From NCBI GenBank assembly GCA_904066235.2, contig CAJFCV020000001.1, positions 6,510,001 through 6,574,000 on the forward strand: 64,000 nt of DNA. The letters run 5' to 3'. The DNA is from Bursaphelenchus xylophilus. Lineage: Eukaryota > Nematoda > Chromadorea > Rhabditida > Aphelenchoididae. The notes under the pieces were generated by a model that saw nothing but the letters and a program-made list of their open reading frames with translations, made no database searches and was not told where the DNA came from. Numbering within the stretch: position 1 is the stretch's first letter; every line of letters begins with the position of its first letter. Shown here in pieces: positions 36,901-50,180 of this stretch. The position numbers and the translations under genes were made by a program.

Positions 36901-39900
36901 TGGAAAGATATAACAAACACTCCGAAAGAGGCCCGAGGCCATCGAATCGACGCTTTTCTGATTGAATTATTGGAATTACAAAAAAAATTCTCCGATTTTA
37001 AAGCAGCAAATCAAAACACGGAAAGATTCAGACCTCTAGAGAATCAACTCATCGAATTACAACAGAAAGCCAGAAGAGAAAAAGAAAAGGAAAAAGAAGA
37101 AAGAGAAAAGGAACAAGAAGAACAACAAAAAGAAGAACAAGACCCCAAGAAAGCCCTAGAATGGATAAGAAATGTGATCGTGGAACTCAACAGATTTAAC
37201 CTTAATTCAGGAGATTTAAAACATCTCAAAGATCTGGAACAAACGCTCAGAATGTAAGTATAAAAGTAAAAGGAAAACAGTTTCGTACAGAACTTCCGAA
37301 CAATTGAAAGGAAAACTGGACGTGATAACTGATGAAGACTTTGTAGCCGAAACAGAGAAAGTGGTAAACATACTTAAAAAGACAACAGATGAATTGAATG
37401 TAAAGATAAATACAATTGAAAATATCATCCACAAAGCTGTGACGACCGAGCAACTGGCAGATAAATTTGAGAGAAGATTGGCCGATCTGAAAAGAGGGCA
37501 ATTCGAATTGGGAGTAACGGAATCTGAATCCCGGGTAGGTTTAAGCGTTCGGAAGGGAAAGAGTTCGAAAGAGGGGAGTGTTCGAACTCAACCAAATTTT
37601 GTGTTTTATACCCGGGAAGAGTCTGCCCGTTCTCGGAGGATAGGTTACCCCACGGATAGGTTACCACACCGGATAGGTTACCTAGAGGATAGGTTACCCT
37701 TTACCAAAAAAAGAAAAAAGTTTTTTTTGAAATGTTTTCGCTTCGGGACTTGGAAAAAAAAGAATTTTTTGTGAAAATTGAATAAAATTTGAAATGTTTT
37801 CAGCTGACTGAGTATGAACTGATTGAATATGAAAACTGGGTTTCTGTTACTTTACTACCTTTAGGGATTCTTTTTGAAATTTTTTCGACTTATAACACTT
37901 TCAGACGTTAACGGTGTTGTTTTGGTGCCTATTACTGCTTAAAAAACACAGTTTTAACACTTGGTACTAAATAGTACTACCTGGTACTATTCATTACGAG
38001 GTGCAAATTTGGCAGTAAGGCAGTAATGGTGATGGTTTGGTGCTTAGTAGAGCCCAAAAACACATGGTACTATATAGTACTAGGTGGTACCATCGATTTT
38101 AGACAAAATTTTAGTGCTGGCGGCACCACAGTTCATATTCATTCAGACACCCTTTTTTCTACTCCCGATGTGAAAAGATTTCAAAATTTTGTTGAATTTT
38201 CCAAAAAATCCGTTTTTCCCACTCACGAAGAGAAAACATTAAAATTTTGTTTAATTTTCCAAAAAAAATCTTTTTTTCCAGTCCCGAAGCGAAAGGATTG
38301 CAAAAAAAATTTTTTTCTTTTTTTGGTAAAGGGTAACCTATCCTCTAGGTAACCTATCCGGTGTCCGAGAACTGCTTTACTTTATTTTATAGAAATTACG
38401 GGACGAATTATTCCAACATAATGGCCAAAAAACTAAAGCCATCAAGCAGATGGATGAAATGTTACAAATATGCCAAAGTAGCAACGAAATAGAAGCTGCA
38501 AATGGTTGGAAAACAAGAATCAATAAGTTGGAACGACAATGGAAAACTCTAGAGAAGGATGTAGAAGAATATATATCGGTGGTGGCGAAGAACTATAGGA
38601 AACATTTCCAAGACATTGTGGCTGAACAAGAGCAGCTAAGTAATCAACTTAGAGAAGCAATGATCGCAAGCGGAGAAGCAACAGATGCGGAAGAACTCAG
38701 TGAACATGTGGATGTAATATTATATAGATGCTAATTTCATTATTTTGCTATTTCAGAACATGGAATATTTGTTGGAGAAACTGACAAAGACAGGCACAGA
38801 AGAAGTGGATCCGTTTCAGCAATATAATCTGACAAATGACACATATGTACAACGAGAGATCGAGCGAGTGAATGTCCAGAGGAAGCACATAATAGACTTG
38901 GCCAAGGAACGTTGCGCTCGATTGCAGGAGGCCATATCCAAGTGCGAGATGTTCGAAAAGGATTTGTGCAACTTCCAATCTTGGTGTCAACATATGAATC
39001 ACATTTTGAATACAAGATTGTCCCAGGATATAAACGCTTTGGATGTCCCCCATGAGTATAAGGTAAGTAACTTGTATGATCGGATTTGTAAAGGCGTGGA
39101 AAACATTCCCCATTTTATTTTCCAAGGTTTTGCCGATATCCCTCTTGTTTTATACGTCGGAAAAAAGTTATAATGATAAGCGGTAATTCTGGTCATGGAA
39201 TTATCGACGGTGAGAACTTTGGGATCGGCATAAAGTCCGTGCGACCGTTTGTTGCAAAAAAATCTTGGATTAGCTCAAAAAAGACTTCAAAGTGGAAAGA
39301 GGTAAAAAGTATAATGTACCTTAGCACGTGTGTGATATCATTTATTAGGGATAACAAAAACAAAATTATAAGTGTGAACGCTATAAAAATTGATACGGTA
39401 TACCAGAGAATATGGCGTAGAGAAATTATGGGTGACGCACGGTTAGGCGGTGCAAGTTCGGGGTAAAAACTTTTTCCCCTTTTTCTTAGGTGATTTTTGA
39501 AAATTCTGCTTGAATTTTGAAATACAACAATATGGGTTGTCCTGTCGGTATTTATTTTTCTTGTGTATCAGTACACTATATACCAAACTTGGTCCGAATT
39601 AGAAGTGGATGGTCAAAACTTTTTACGCGTTGTATAATATAACTGATATCGAACATCATTTCTGTATTTTTTCTTATCTTTCTGTAACTATTAAAGTGTT
39701 GTATAGTCTTCAATAGGTGTGTTTTATACCAGGCCATAGATAGCACTGCGCCGATAATTCTGAGTTATTGAAATTACACCGAATTGCTTTATATATTTTT
39801 ACCGTATTTCAGAAAGCCAGTGCAGAAGGAACTCTGCTGTCTGTAAGTTCTAATAAACTTGCTGGTTTGTGTGCGATCTTAGTGTGAATCCTTACTTTTT

Positions 39901-42900
39901 GATAGTACTATTAGTGTTTGGTGTTAGTGTGTGGAAGATTCCATTAATCATGTAATTTAATATGTTACCATGTAATAAAAATACTTTCAGCAAATGAACA
40001 CAGAGTTCTCAGAATATGATGTACTTCTCCGGTCATTGGGCGAATTCATAGAAGAGAGCAAATCACATTGGAGTTCATCGGACCGCTTGAAACTGCAGAA
40101 GAACCATGCTTCTGCTCAACTTGAAGAATTAAAAGGGAGATTTAACCTGTTCAAGAAGCCGGTCCAATTCGAAAAATCATTGGAATCGATTGAAAAAATG
40201 TTGCAAAATGTCGAGGAATCCCTTGATGATTTGGCTGGTGTCAAGGCCGAGAACTGTGAATATTGCCAGATCCATATAAGCCAAACAATGAAACAAGTGG
40301 CCAGTTGCCAAGAGACGCTCATCGATTTGGAAAACAAGAAGGATGCTTTGGTTCAAGAAGGGATATTCGATGAAGAACAAGCAATAATTGCAGATCAAAG
40401 ATTGGAAACAGCTTTGCGGAAGACTCAAGCCTTGGATGCCAGGGCTGTAAATGACATGGAGAGGTTGCAACAATCCGCACAACTTGTTAAAAAGTACGAA
40501 GCAGAGAAGAGCAACATTTCCAAGAATATTCGGGAAATTGAAGATAAGGCAGTCAAGGCCCCAGATGATATCAGGAAAAGTCTGGAGGATGCTGTTGCCG
40601 GAATCAAAAAGGCCCTCGAATTGAAGGCCGTCCTGCATCAAAACGCAGTTCGATTGTCTGACTCGGAACTGGACGAATACGATCGAAAGGTGCAAATCCT
40701 TCGAAATAAATACGGCAGCCTTTTAACTTCTGATTCGGAATGCGCTGATCACTTGAAAACAGTTGTAATTTCCTTGGAACGAAGTGTGAATATGTTGGAA
40801 AGAAGTGGTGACAAAAAACAGATGCAACAAGTACGAGAGAAATTGGTTAACATTAACCGACAACTTCTGAATTCTGGTGATGAGATTCGAAAAGAGTTGG
40901 GTCCCAAAGTAGCCGAAATAAATTCTAGGATTTCCGAATTGGAAAGGGAATCCAGAAGCATAAGCAGGACGGCCAAATCGTTGAAAGAGACCTCAAGCGA
41001 GTTACACGAACCCGTGCTTCCTCCAACTACCGATCTCAACAGTGACAACTTCGAAGAATGCGTTTTCGAATTCTTAAGATCCTCCAAATCTCTTTCTAGT
41101 TACTTGAATTTCAAAACGTTCCCAGTTGAAGACACAGCCAAGTGGGTTCAGCGAGTTAAGGTATGTTTAATTACTTTAATTCAACGAACTAATCTTACTT
41201 TTTAGGTAGCAAGCCAAGTCAGTGCTTCAAATGAAGAATATCGGGAAAGATTGGTGAAGTTTGGGAGAGAATGGGCCGAAAAAGGGAGAATGGAACTCTC
41301 AGATCAACAAATTCTCGACTATCTCGATGAATCTGATGCCTTGACAACTAAAAATTCTGAACAAATACAAAGCGAAAATGAACTTTTAAACGCGTTCGAA
41401 ACGTTGGAGGAGATGACCAATAACTGTTTAACAAGCATTAAACAAAACATAGAAGAAATTCATAAATTGGATTTGACTGATCAACTAAACGTCCTAAAAG
41501 CACAAGATGAATTAGAGGCTGTGAATGAACGGATTACAGAATCGTTAATTGCTATTGACAAATTCAGTCAGAACGCCCCAGGCAGAGAGAAGATCTTCCA
41601 GATTTTGTACGATAAGATCTCTGAGTTACAGGTAGAGGTTGAGTATGCGAATGCTAGAGTTAGACAGGCCCTGACAGATCTATTAACGACTACAGAGCAG
41701 GTCTCGGATAAAGAACAGGACTTCAAGAAGAAGCCCGTCCATCCCGATGGGGTGTCAATGTCCTCTGGAGCGGGACTTTCCTTGGCCATGGATGTTCAAG
41801 AAACCGAAGGGGAAGAATATTTCTCTGATGCTGCAAGAAATCAGAATAAAATTGGAGATGTTTTCAATGATCTGGATACTTTCGAAGATTTCTTTGATAG
41901 AGATGAGAGTCTTCCGTTCGAAGGAATCGATGAGAAGGACCAGTATCTGAATACAATTGAGCAAAGGCTGGCAGAAGACAAAAAGGTGATCAAGCAGATG
42001 CAGATGAACATGGATGTAAACGAATATGAACATACCATGGGCCGTTTTAAAGCGCTTTCACAAAATTTGCTCACAAGACGTGACAACATGAGGAATAATC
42101 GATCCACCATCGACAATCTTTTCTCCTTCTTCTCCCAAGCAGAGGAAGACGTGTTCAAGTTGGATAACATCATCCGAAAAGCAGACAAGAATAAAAGTAA
42201 AGACCATTCCGTTGACATGGAAGATTGGGAGGCTGGCCAATTGGAAACCGAGAATCTAATCCCGTCGTTGGCCGTCCATATTCAGCAATGTGAGAATAGA
42301 TATCACAATCTCAAGGATAAATTGTCAGCCTCTCTACAAAATGAATTTGGAACTCGTCTGGCTAATCTAAATGATGATTTTAATCTTTTGAGACATGCGG
42401 TTGAAAAGAATAGAATGATTTTGGAGGATAAATTGGCCGATGAGAGGTACCTATTGAAAAATATGAACAAGTTCTCCAACTGGTGCGATGAAATTGAGAA
42501 ATTTTTGGTAAGGATTCCCTTAGCTAAATCGTTGTCACCGTACTTGTTTTGTCTATTCTCTAAATTTATTCTATGCAGAATAAACAAGAATCGTTCTTGG
42601 ATCCTTTGGGACTAGACGCTTCCTACGAGCTCATGAAGCATCGACAAACCGAAGTTGATGAGAAGATCCTTGCCTTCCGAAGCATAGAAATGTTGAAAGA
42701 TCGATTCGTAGCTTTAGGCGATGTCGACACTGAAGTCAAACACAGAATCCGAAGGGAAATCACACAGTTGGCAAAGCGAATCAGTGATGTATGTTACAAT
42801 GGTAAGAGTTAATAACAATTTGTTTTAGCTGCAATTGGCGATGACGAAACAGACAAAAGAACTGGCAGATCTGAAGGAAATATCGGACGAATTTTGGACG

Positions 42901-45900
42901 GAGGTGTCAAAGATCAACAACTGGGTTCAGGATGCTGATGTTCAAGTAAGCAATGTGGAGAAGGCTCATTTGTATAAACCAATGCTCTTCAATCTGAAGA
43001 AGATGATTGCTGAATCTTCCGACTTGAAATTGCAAACTCAACTAATGCAACGGCAAGTGGCGGAAGAGCTTCTTGAACTGAAAGCTCCCAACGAAATCCA
43101 TCATCAGTCGGGAAAGGTAAGTGATGGGTGGACATCGGAAATGTATTTTAGACTGTGGATACGGTAGCGAAAAACTTCAACAACGTAATCGAAAGGGCAC
43201 GGGAACTGCTGGAAGGAACGCTAAAGGAAGAACAGGTAGAAAAATTAGAATTTGCTCCCGAATTGGAACTGGAACAACTGGAATCACCACCTCGAAATTA
43301 CAATGGACGAGATGACAGTACAGTGGAATATGGAACATTAACCAACAGGGATGATTCATTGCCACCGGCATCAATGAAAGACTCTGGCAGCAAAAGTCGA
43401 GCGGAAACCGAGGAATTCCACGATGCATTGGATAGACCATTAGCCGAGGCATTCGATCACCTTAACAACTCAACTATTTTGGATGCGAAATTCAATCCAG
43501 AGGAAAAACAACGTCAAGAAAAATGTATCCAGATAAACGGCAGGCTGCAGGAAATTGAAAGGAGCATCTCCACCACCGTCAACATCACAGATCAATCTCA
43601 GATTCGGCAGTTAATATCTGACAATCAAAACTTCCTTAATGAGATTGGAATTCATAAGGTGGAACTCCAGAGAATTCTTAATCAAACTGAAGAACAATTG
43701 ATTTCTTCTCGAGCAATCCAATGTCTCTACGATTTGGAAAAGATATTAGAGTCCTGTAAGAAGAGGAAGCTAGAGCTAACCGAGATGCTTCATCAAACAA
43801 GGCTGTGGGAACAACTCCGATCAGAGTTGGAACTATGGCTAACCGAAGGGAACGAGAAATTAATGGCAACGGAAAGGGTGAATGAAATGGATGAAGTGAC
43901 TCTGGAAGCTGAATTAAAATCAGTAAATGACATTACCGGAACAATTGACAATATGAAGGCGCAGATGGAACAACTGAACCTGAGATCAAACGAAATGATC
44001 GACAAATTCATTTACGATGACAACCACACACTCTCGCAGCTAACCAGCAAACTTAACACGCAATGGACAAAGTTCAATGAAAGGTAAGAGGAATGGGGAA
44101 GAGTTTAACCGAAAGTTTCAGTTTATGTATTAGGAGGGCTGTGTTGGAAGCATCGTTAAGATCGCGAAATGATATTCACACAACACTGACCCAACTGGAC
44201 GGATGGCTAAACAAACAACTCGGAATCCTGAAACAATTGGACGCTGATACCGAGAATAAACAAAGATTAAAGGACACGAGTAAAAGAAGAGACTGGATGG
44301 GTCAAGAAAGGGAGTCTAACGCAGAGATCGAGGCTCATCGACAAGTAATAACTTCGGTTAGAGACATGTGCAAAAATCTGCTGAATGTCCTAGAGGCCGA
44401 CAATGAGCGGCAGACTCTGCAGAACAAACTGGAGGCCGTCGAAGCAAAATGGGTTCAAATCAACGAATTGGACTCTATTGTTAGGTAAAGTTTTTGATTA
44501 GAAATAGGAGCAATTAGAGGTGGCAATCTGTCCGGTCGGGCTTTCAAACCTTTTCGACTTGTACAGCACATATAAAAATAACTGTGGAGAGCATAAAAGT
44601 TTTGGAAAAAATATCAAGGACTTTTGTCCAAACTTTTGTCCTACGGGTCTTGGCAAACTTGAAAAAGCCCCGAGCCGGCCTAACGACTTGGGCTCGCTGG
44701 CCAGGCCGCGAAGATCGCCCAGATGGATTGCCACCTCTAGTAGGGCCAATGATGAAATCAGATTGCGTTAATTGAGTTATAATTTTAGAGAAAGAATACA
44801 GAACGCCCAGGACGAGTGTGAGAAGCTGACAAAAGACTTGTCAGAACTCTTGCATTGGACGGATATGCAGATTAGCACAATATTACATGATCAACCAGTG
44901 GGCGGAGACTTAACTACAGTACAACAGCAAAGCGACACGATCAGAAAAATTGAACGCCAGTTCGACTCAAAGAACCGCGAAGTTTCCGACTGCATTCAGT
45001 TATCCCACAGTTATCTGATGCAACATGATTTACGTCCAATGATTCATAGGGGATCTGCTTTCGATTCAAGTAAAGAAATGGAGAAATCAGATGCCCAATT
45101 AGAAGAACGAAGGATTGGGGTGCAAATTCTGGCAGACAGCGAAAAGTTGAAGAGCTCTTATGACGCGTTGAAACAGCACTTAAGTGCATGGCAGCGAGTT
45201 GTATCCACAGCTCACAGAGAACTTCAGGAGTTGGATACAGCAATCGCTGAATCACTGTTGGCCATTGGGACTATCGAAAATGAAATGGACGGAATGAAAT
45301 TGGTCGAAGATCTGAGACTGGAGGAATTAAAGGAAGCGAAGATAGAACATGCTATCCTTAAGAAGAGAGTACAAGATACTGCTGTGAAAGTTGATGATGT
45401 CAACGATTGCACAGGCCAAATTGCCGCACAGAACATCGTCTTGAGTCCTCATATGGAAATGCAAATACAAACGGTAAATGCCAGGTATGAGAAGCTAAGC
45501 AAAGAAGTAGGCATCAGAGGTGCTGCTTTGGAGCGTGCCTTTACCGACTTCGGTCCGTCCAGTGAACATTTTTTGTCGGAGTCAGTCCAACCCCCATGGC
45601 AACGTTCCATATCTGCCCTCAATCAAATGCCTTATTATGTGGACCACGTGACAGAAAATACTCAATGGGATCATCCAAGCATGGTAGATATCTTCGAGAA
45701 ACTGTGCACTTTCAACCAAGTCAAGTTCAGCGCTTATCGGACAGCAATGAAATTGAGAGCTCTGCAAAAGCACATGTGTTTGGATCTTATTGATCTACCT
45801 AGTCTTGATCAAGCCCTCCACAAATACAGAAATGCACCGTTGGATGAGAAGATATCCATCGAGGACGTTGTGATGACCCTAGTTCCCTTGTTTGAGTCAG

Positions 45901-47854
45901 CGCATCAAAAGTACCCTCAATTGCTAAGGAATGTTCCCCTAGCTGTAGATTTGGCCCTTAATTTACTACTTAACATTTACGATCCATGCCGTGACGGGAA
46001 ACTACGAACGGTGTCATTTGCCATAGCAATGGTCGTATTGTGCAACGCAACACTCGAGTCGAAGTATAAATTCTTGTTCTCGTTAATTACAAGGGACGAG
46101 GGTGTTGACCACAAACAATTGGGATTATTATTCTATGATCTTATTCATGTAAGTCTTAAAGTCGTTTTTTGGTAGCATCTTATTGCAGATTACGAAACTG
46201 TTAGGAGAAGCGGCAGTGTTTGGAGGCTCAAACATTGAACCATCTGTCCGATCTTGCTTTGAGTACAGTAAATATCCGGCCAAACTTTCTGTTGATCAAT
46301 ACCTTAGTTGGCTCAAGAAAGAACCCCAAAGTATAGTATGGTTACCAGTAATGCATCGTCTGGCGTCATCGGAATTTGCAAAGCATCAGGCCAAATGTAA
46401 TGCATGCAAGATGTTCCCCATTGTTGGAATGAGATATCGATGTCTGAGGTGCTTCAATTATGACATCTGCCAGAATTGCTTCTTCTCTCAGAGAACTTCC
46501 AAGAGTCACAAACTGACCCACCCAATGCAAGAATACTGCACACCGGTAGGTCAATAAAAATAGATTAATCCCTTCGTTGCAGACAAAGTCAAAAGACGAC
46601 GTTAGAGACTTTACTCTTATGGTCAAGAACAAGATGCGAAGAAGCCGAAGCAAACGCGGTTATCTTCCTGTAGATACGGTGGACGAAGGCCTTCCCCTTG
46701 AGAATAACCAGAATGTTCCCCAAAACCCAGCCACAGAGACAATTCATCAAAGAGTCCAAGTTTTCTCTCAGCGTTTACTAAAACGCCAACAAGAATCGAT
46801 TAGTGCAGTTAACGTCCAGAAGGCGTTACAGATCAAAGAAGAAGCAAAGGTTGAGATCAAATCAACGTCAAAACAACCCCTTCAGTCAAAGTTACATAAG
46901 TCGGCTACGGATGGACCTGGAATGCGAAGAGATGTCAACGAAATAAAGTCACCATCTCAACTTATCAAGCAAGTAGAACAGATGCACAAGGAAGAAATGG
47001 ACCAACTTCTTCAGAAGCTACAGTATGAAAATAGGTAGGCCGACAGGGTTTTATTAAAATCAACATTTTCAGTGAATTACGCCAAGCGGTGGAAAGGAAA
47101 CGGCATTTGGGATCGACCCCAAATCTAGAAGGAATGAGGCAAAGCGGTCCGCAATCTGGATATCCGCTCAGTGCTCGCCACACTGCCCAACCTGGAATAT
47201 ATGCATCGACCCAAACAATGCCCCATGGAACATCTATCGGTATCTCGCAGCCCCATCCCTTCGCTCCACATAGAATTGTATCACAACCTACATTATTCAG
47301 CGAGGACAATAGAAGACATTACGGACGGTCCGCATCATCCCTACCGCGTGGATATAGCGAAATCGAAAACTTTACAACAGATCAGAGACGTCTTTTAGAT
47401 GCCAAGTCCATAAGAATTCATGAGCACCAACTTGAAGAACGTTCACGAGCACTAGAAGAGCAAAACAAACAACTTCAAATACAGTTGGATAGATTGCAAA
47501 GAGTTGTGGATAAGGTAGTCATAACCCTCTTAATTTTTATATTCTTTTCTTTTCTAATTTCAGCAGACTCCCTCAGAATTCCCTCGGCCAGTCGACACAT
47601 CTCACATTCGACAGGAGTTTGGACATAGAAAACCCGAGTTCCCAGATTTTGGAATGTATGGAGTTAGTTCAACGGATGAAGACGATACGCCTGGAGGTAT
47701 AGAAGCATTAAAGATGCGAAGAAACCGAATGGATAGCTTGATGAACACTATGAACGAACTAAATCGGGCAATGGAATACTTCGTTGGGTCAATGCTACAC
47801 GAAGAGCAGAATTTAAGCGACCAATACTCTGTTAACATGCCACAAGACGGATAG
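33926..47854 (+). CDS. dys-1: Dystrophin (DYS-1 type), full length
   Basis: Dystrophin links cortical actin to the dystroglycan/syntrophin complex in muscle. The ATG at 33926 gives [17 protein letters not shown], closely like worm DYS-1. Order: two calponin-homology domains ([36 protein letters not shown]), a long rod of spectrin-like coiled coils with a Lys/Glu-rich stretch near 37080-37140, a WW domain ([20 protein letters not shown]...WDHPSM), EF-hand-like region ([34 protein letters not shown]), a ZZ zinc finger ([20 protein letters not shown]) and C-terminal coiled coils ([20 protein letters not shown]). It ends YSVNMPQDG. Estimated length is about 3,500 residues, close to worm dystrophin. 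Large introns are at 37535-38392 (repeat element), 39063-39812 and 39843-39990 (flanking a 30-nt exon at 39813-39842) and about 44490-44800. I see no stop or frameshift in the exons followed. Confidence 0.95.
37628..38374. repeat. TIR element with GGATAGGTTACC tandem units in a dystrophin intron
   Basis: Inverted arms run from GTTCTCGGAGGATAGGTTAC on the left to the complement of GCAGTTCTCGGACACCGGAT on the right (arms about 150-190 bp). The left arm holds four copies of a GGATAGGTTACC unit and the right arm two. The middle has GTTTTGGTGCC and ACTTGGTACTAAATAGTACT blocks shared with the myosin VI intron element. The whole lies in the intron 37535-38392. Confidence 0.75.
44516..44740. repeat. 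Small TIR element in a dystrophin intron
   Basis: Ends TAGAGGTGGCAATC and GATTGCCACCTCTA are perfect inverted copies about 225 bp apart, within an intron of about 310 bp. No coding content. Typical of a short non-autonomous DNA element. Confidence 0.65.
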
Positions 47855-48139
47855 CCGGTATATTAAAGTACTAATGTTTTCCCCTTTTTTCTTGCTATTA
47901 GTATATTTCTACTTATAAAATACGATATGAACTCACACCATGTGCTTGACTAAATTAAGAATTTATTTAAAAGCAAAATTATGATAAGAAATATGTATTA
48001 AAGTTAAGTTGAACATAAAAGGCAGTGAGAATTAACAATCACAAATATACAAATAAAGGTCAATCAATATTTTAACTAATTATAATACTTCAAAAAATTA
48101 ATAAAATGAAGTTAATGGCACAAATTTCAAAAAGATGAG

Positions 48140-50180
48140 TTACACGTATTTCGGCTTTCCTAGACCGAAGCTGGAATCAGGCTGAAGAAGCTTTTCCTGA
48201 TAATCTGGAAGGGTCCGATCCCCGTAAGTCTCCTCTACCCCCGGAGAGGTGGATTTGGTAGAATGAGATCCCGGAGGGCCAAGAAACTGCCTCTTGGCAA
48301 TGTCAACTTGAAGACACTCCAAGTAATTCTTGAACAATCGATTGCAGATATCTTTGGCAACAATGGCGCCAGCATGGCCTTCAATAAAACGCAGAAGAAG
48401 CACTCCATCTGAAAAAATAAATAAAAATCTGATGTCTAACAAGGGCTCGGCTAAACCTTGTCCCCTGGTTTTTTTCTTGAAACATAATATAAGGATGGTG
48501 ACATACGCATAGAAATGCGCATTTCTTGTCTAGAAGCCTAACAGACAAGAATCGTTTCTGGCCACGACAACCAATTTAATGCGTATGTCACCATCCTTAT
48601 ATGGACGATGATTTTTAAATTTCATCGGACAAGTCCGTCCGAACCCTGCAAATTTAGTACAAAGTAAAAAGTTCACAAAAAAAGAAGGAGGGGAGGAGGA
48701 GGCGACAGAGAAAGGCAGAAATTTTTATAAAAAGAGAAATTGCGCAACGTTGTGTCAGATTGCGCAACTTTTAACTTTGTACTAAATTTGCAGGGTTCGG
48801 ACGGACTTGTGCGATTAAAATTTTTTAAATCATCGCCCATATATACCATTTGAAAGAGCGTAAAAAAACTGCGGGCAAAAATTAAAAAGTTACAATAGTT
48901 GTAAGTTTCGCAGCCATACAATGCCGTAATCCCAAGCTCTGTTATGTTTTAACCACACAGGAGAAAATATTTTTCAACTTCCACAATTGTCTTTTTCCCC
49001 AATCGTCGATCTCCGACAAAAAATTACCTGGTCGGAGTCCATTGCTAACGAAATTGGAGATCACTCTGCTGGCTGCAGGATTATTCATGAGATCCTGGTA
49101 ATCTTCCCGGCTCAACATTTGTTTGACGGTATTCTCTCTGGCTCTGCTTGGGACCATCTGAGAGAAGCAATAAAAGAAGTTGATGATTGTAGAGATGGCT
49201 ACAAACATGAACCAGAACCAAATGAAGAGGTAAATCTTTTCATTGAACATGTTGATCATCAATACACATTGAACTGTGTATCTATGCATATTTGCGAGAC
49301 GTCTGACCCTGAAATCGCACATGGAAACTCTTGGGAATACAGGAGAATCAGTCCATTCGTCCCCCGACCATAGTGTTTGAAGAGCAGTCCAGCCCCAGAG
49401 ATGAAATCCTCGGCCAATGAAGTTGTTCAGAAGGACGAACTGTCCGAAAACATTGACCAAGTAGAGGAACTTCGTCAACAAGTACAACATGGACACGTAG
49501 GAACCCAAAGAACGGCCAAGTCGGAGACAGAAAACAGACCGAGGCATGGGCCTGGGGTTGTTGATCTCCAGAGACTCGCTGAGATAGGACGAGAGTTTGC
49601 AGAACTCTTCCTGTTTGTCCTTGCACTTCATCGCCCTTATATTTTGGGCATCGCTGATAGCAGTTCCGAGATCAAGACCTTGGAATATATTATTATATTT
49701 ATACGTCGTAACTTACCGCTCTGTTGGTGAAGTGTCTTCCAAATCCAGTTAGGGATATAAAACATGAAGGCTTGAAGGGCCAGTACTACTGGAACCCACT
49801 GATAATATCCAAACTGTCTTTCGTCTCGATCAGAAATCTCCTGGGGGATCTCTTCTTCCATGGGAACGTAGTAAGTGTTCTGGATAAAACAATAGTCTTC
49901 GGCATATTGCTCCCATCCGCCTTTGAACTAAATTATATAGGTAAGTTTTTATAAGTGTTTCTCTTTAACGTTAAATTTCTGAAAAAAGGACAACCCTTAC
50001 CTCCATGGGCATCCAGCATTGAATTGGTGCCCCCACATATTGTTTTGCTGATACCATAATAGCAAAAAACGCTAATAAACTCGCCGTAATAAAATAGTTG
50101 AGACGGTCAATAGGATCATCGAAAGTTTGTGGTTTAAATATTCGACTGACAGCATCGTCCAGGAATGGGATGCCCAGCAT
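48140..50180 (-). CDS. Innexin gap-junction channel protein (innexin 2 of this window)
   Basis: The ATG at 50180 gives MLGIPFLDDAVSRIFKPQTF, then DDPIDRLNYFITASLLAFFA (TM1) and KQYVGAPIQCWMPMEV. These are the innexin N-terminus with the paired-Cys first loop (VGxPIQCWxP). The signature YYQW occurs as RQFGYYQWVPVVLALQAFMF. The large exon carries TM3 (GSYVSMLYLLTKFLYLVNVF), the second loop with FPRVSMCDFRVRRLANMHRY and TVQCVLMINMFNEKIYLFIW (TM4). The final exon (48408-48140) encodes DGVLLLRFIEGHAGAIVAKD and the tail ending FGLGKPKYV. It is separated by a 619-bp intron (48409-49027) that contains palindromic repeats. It is a different paralog from innexin 1, closer to the INX type with GRRLGS-like central loop. 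Divergent from myosin VI, convergent with dystrophin. Confidence 0.9.
48489..48845. repeat. Tandem pair of inverted repeats in the innexin 2 intron
   Basis: First pair: ATAAGGATGGTGACATACGC at about 48490 and its complement at 48580-48603. Immediately next, a second pair of about 70-bp arms (48598-48672 and 48763-48845) sharing GTCCGTCCGAACCCTGCAAA. Both are non-coding and lie in intron 48409-49027. They look like two adjacent or nested short TIR elements. Confidence 0.7.

Noticed and set aside
39173..39466. 97-codon ORF in the dystrophin intron
   Set aside because: Looks faintly like transposon or internal exon sequence, but no domain, no splice partner and low-complexity content.
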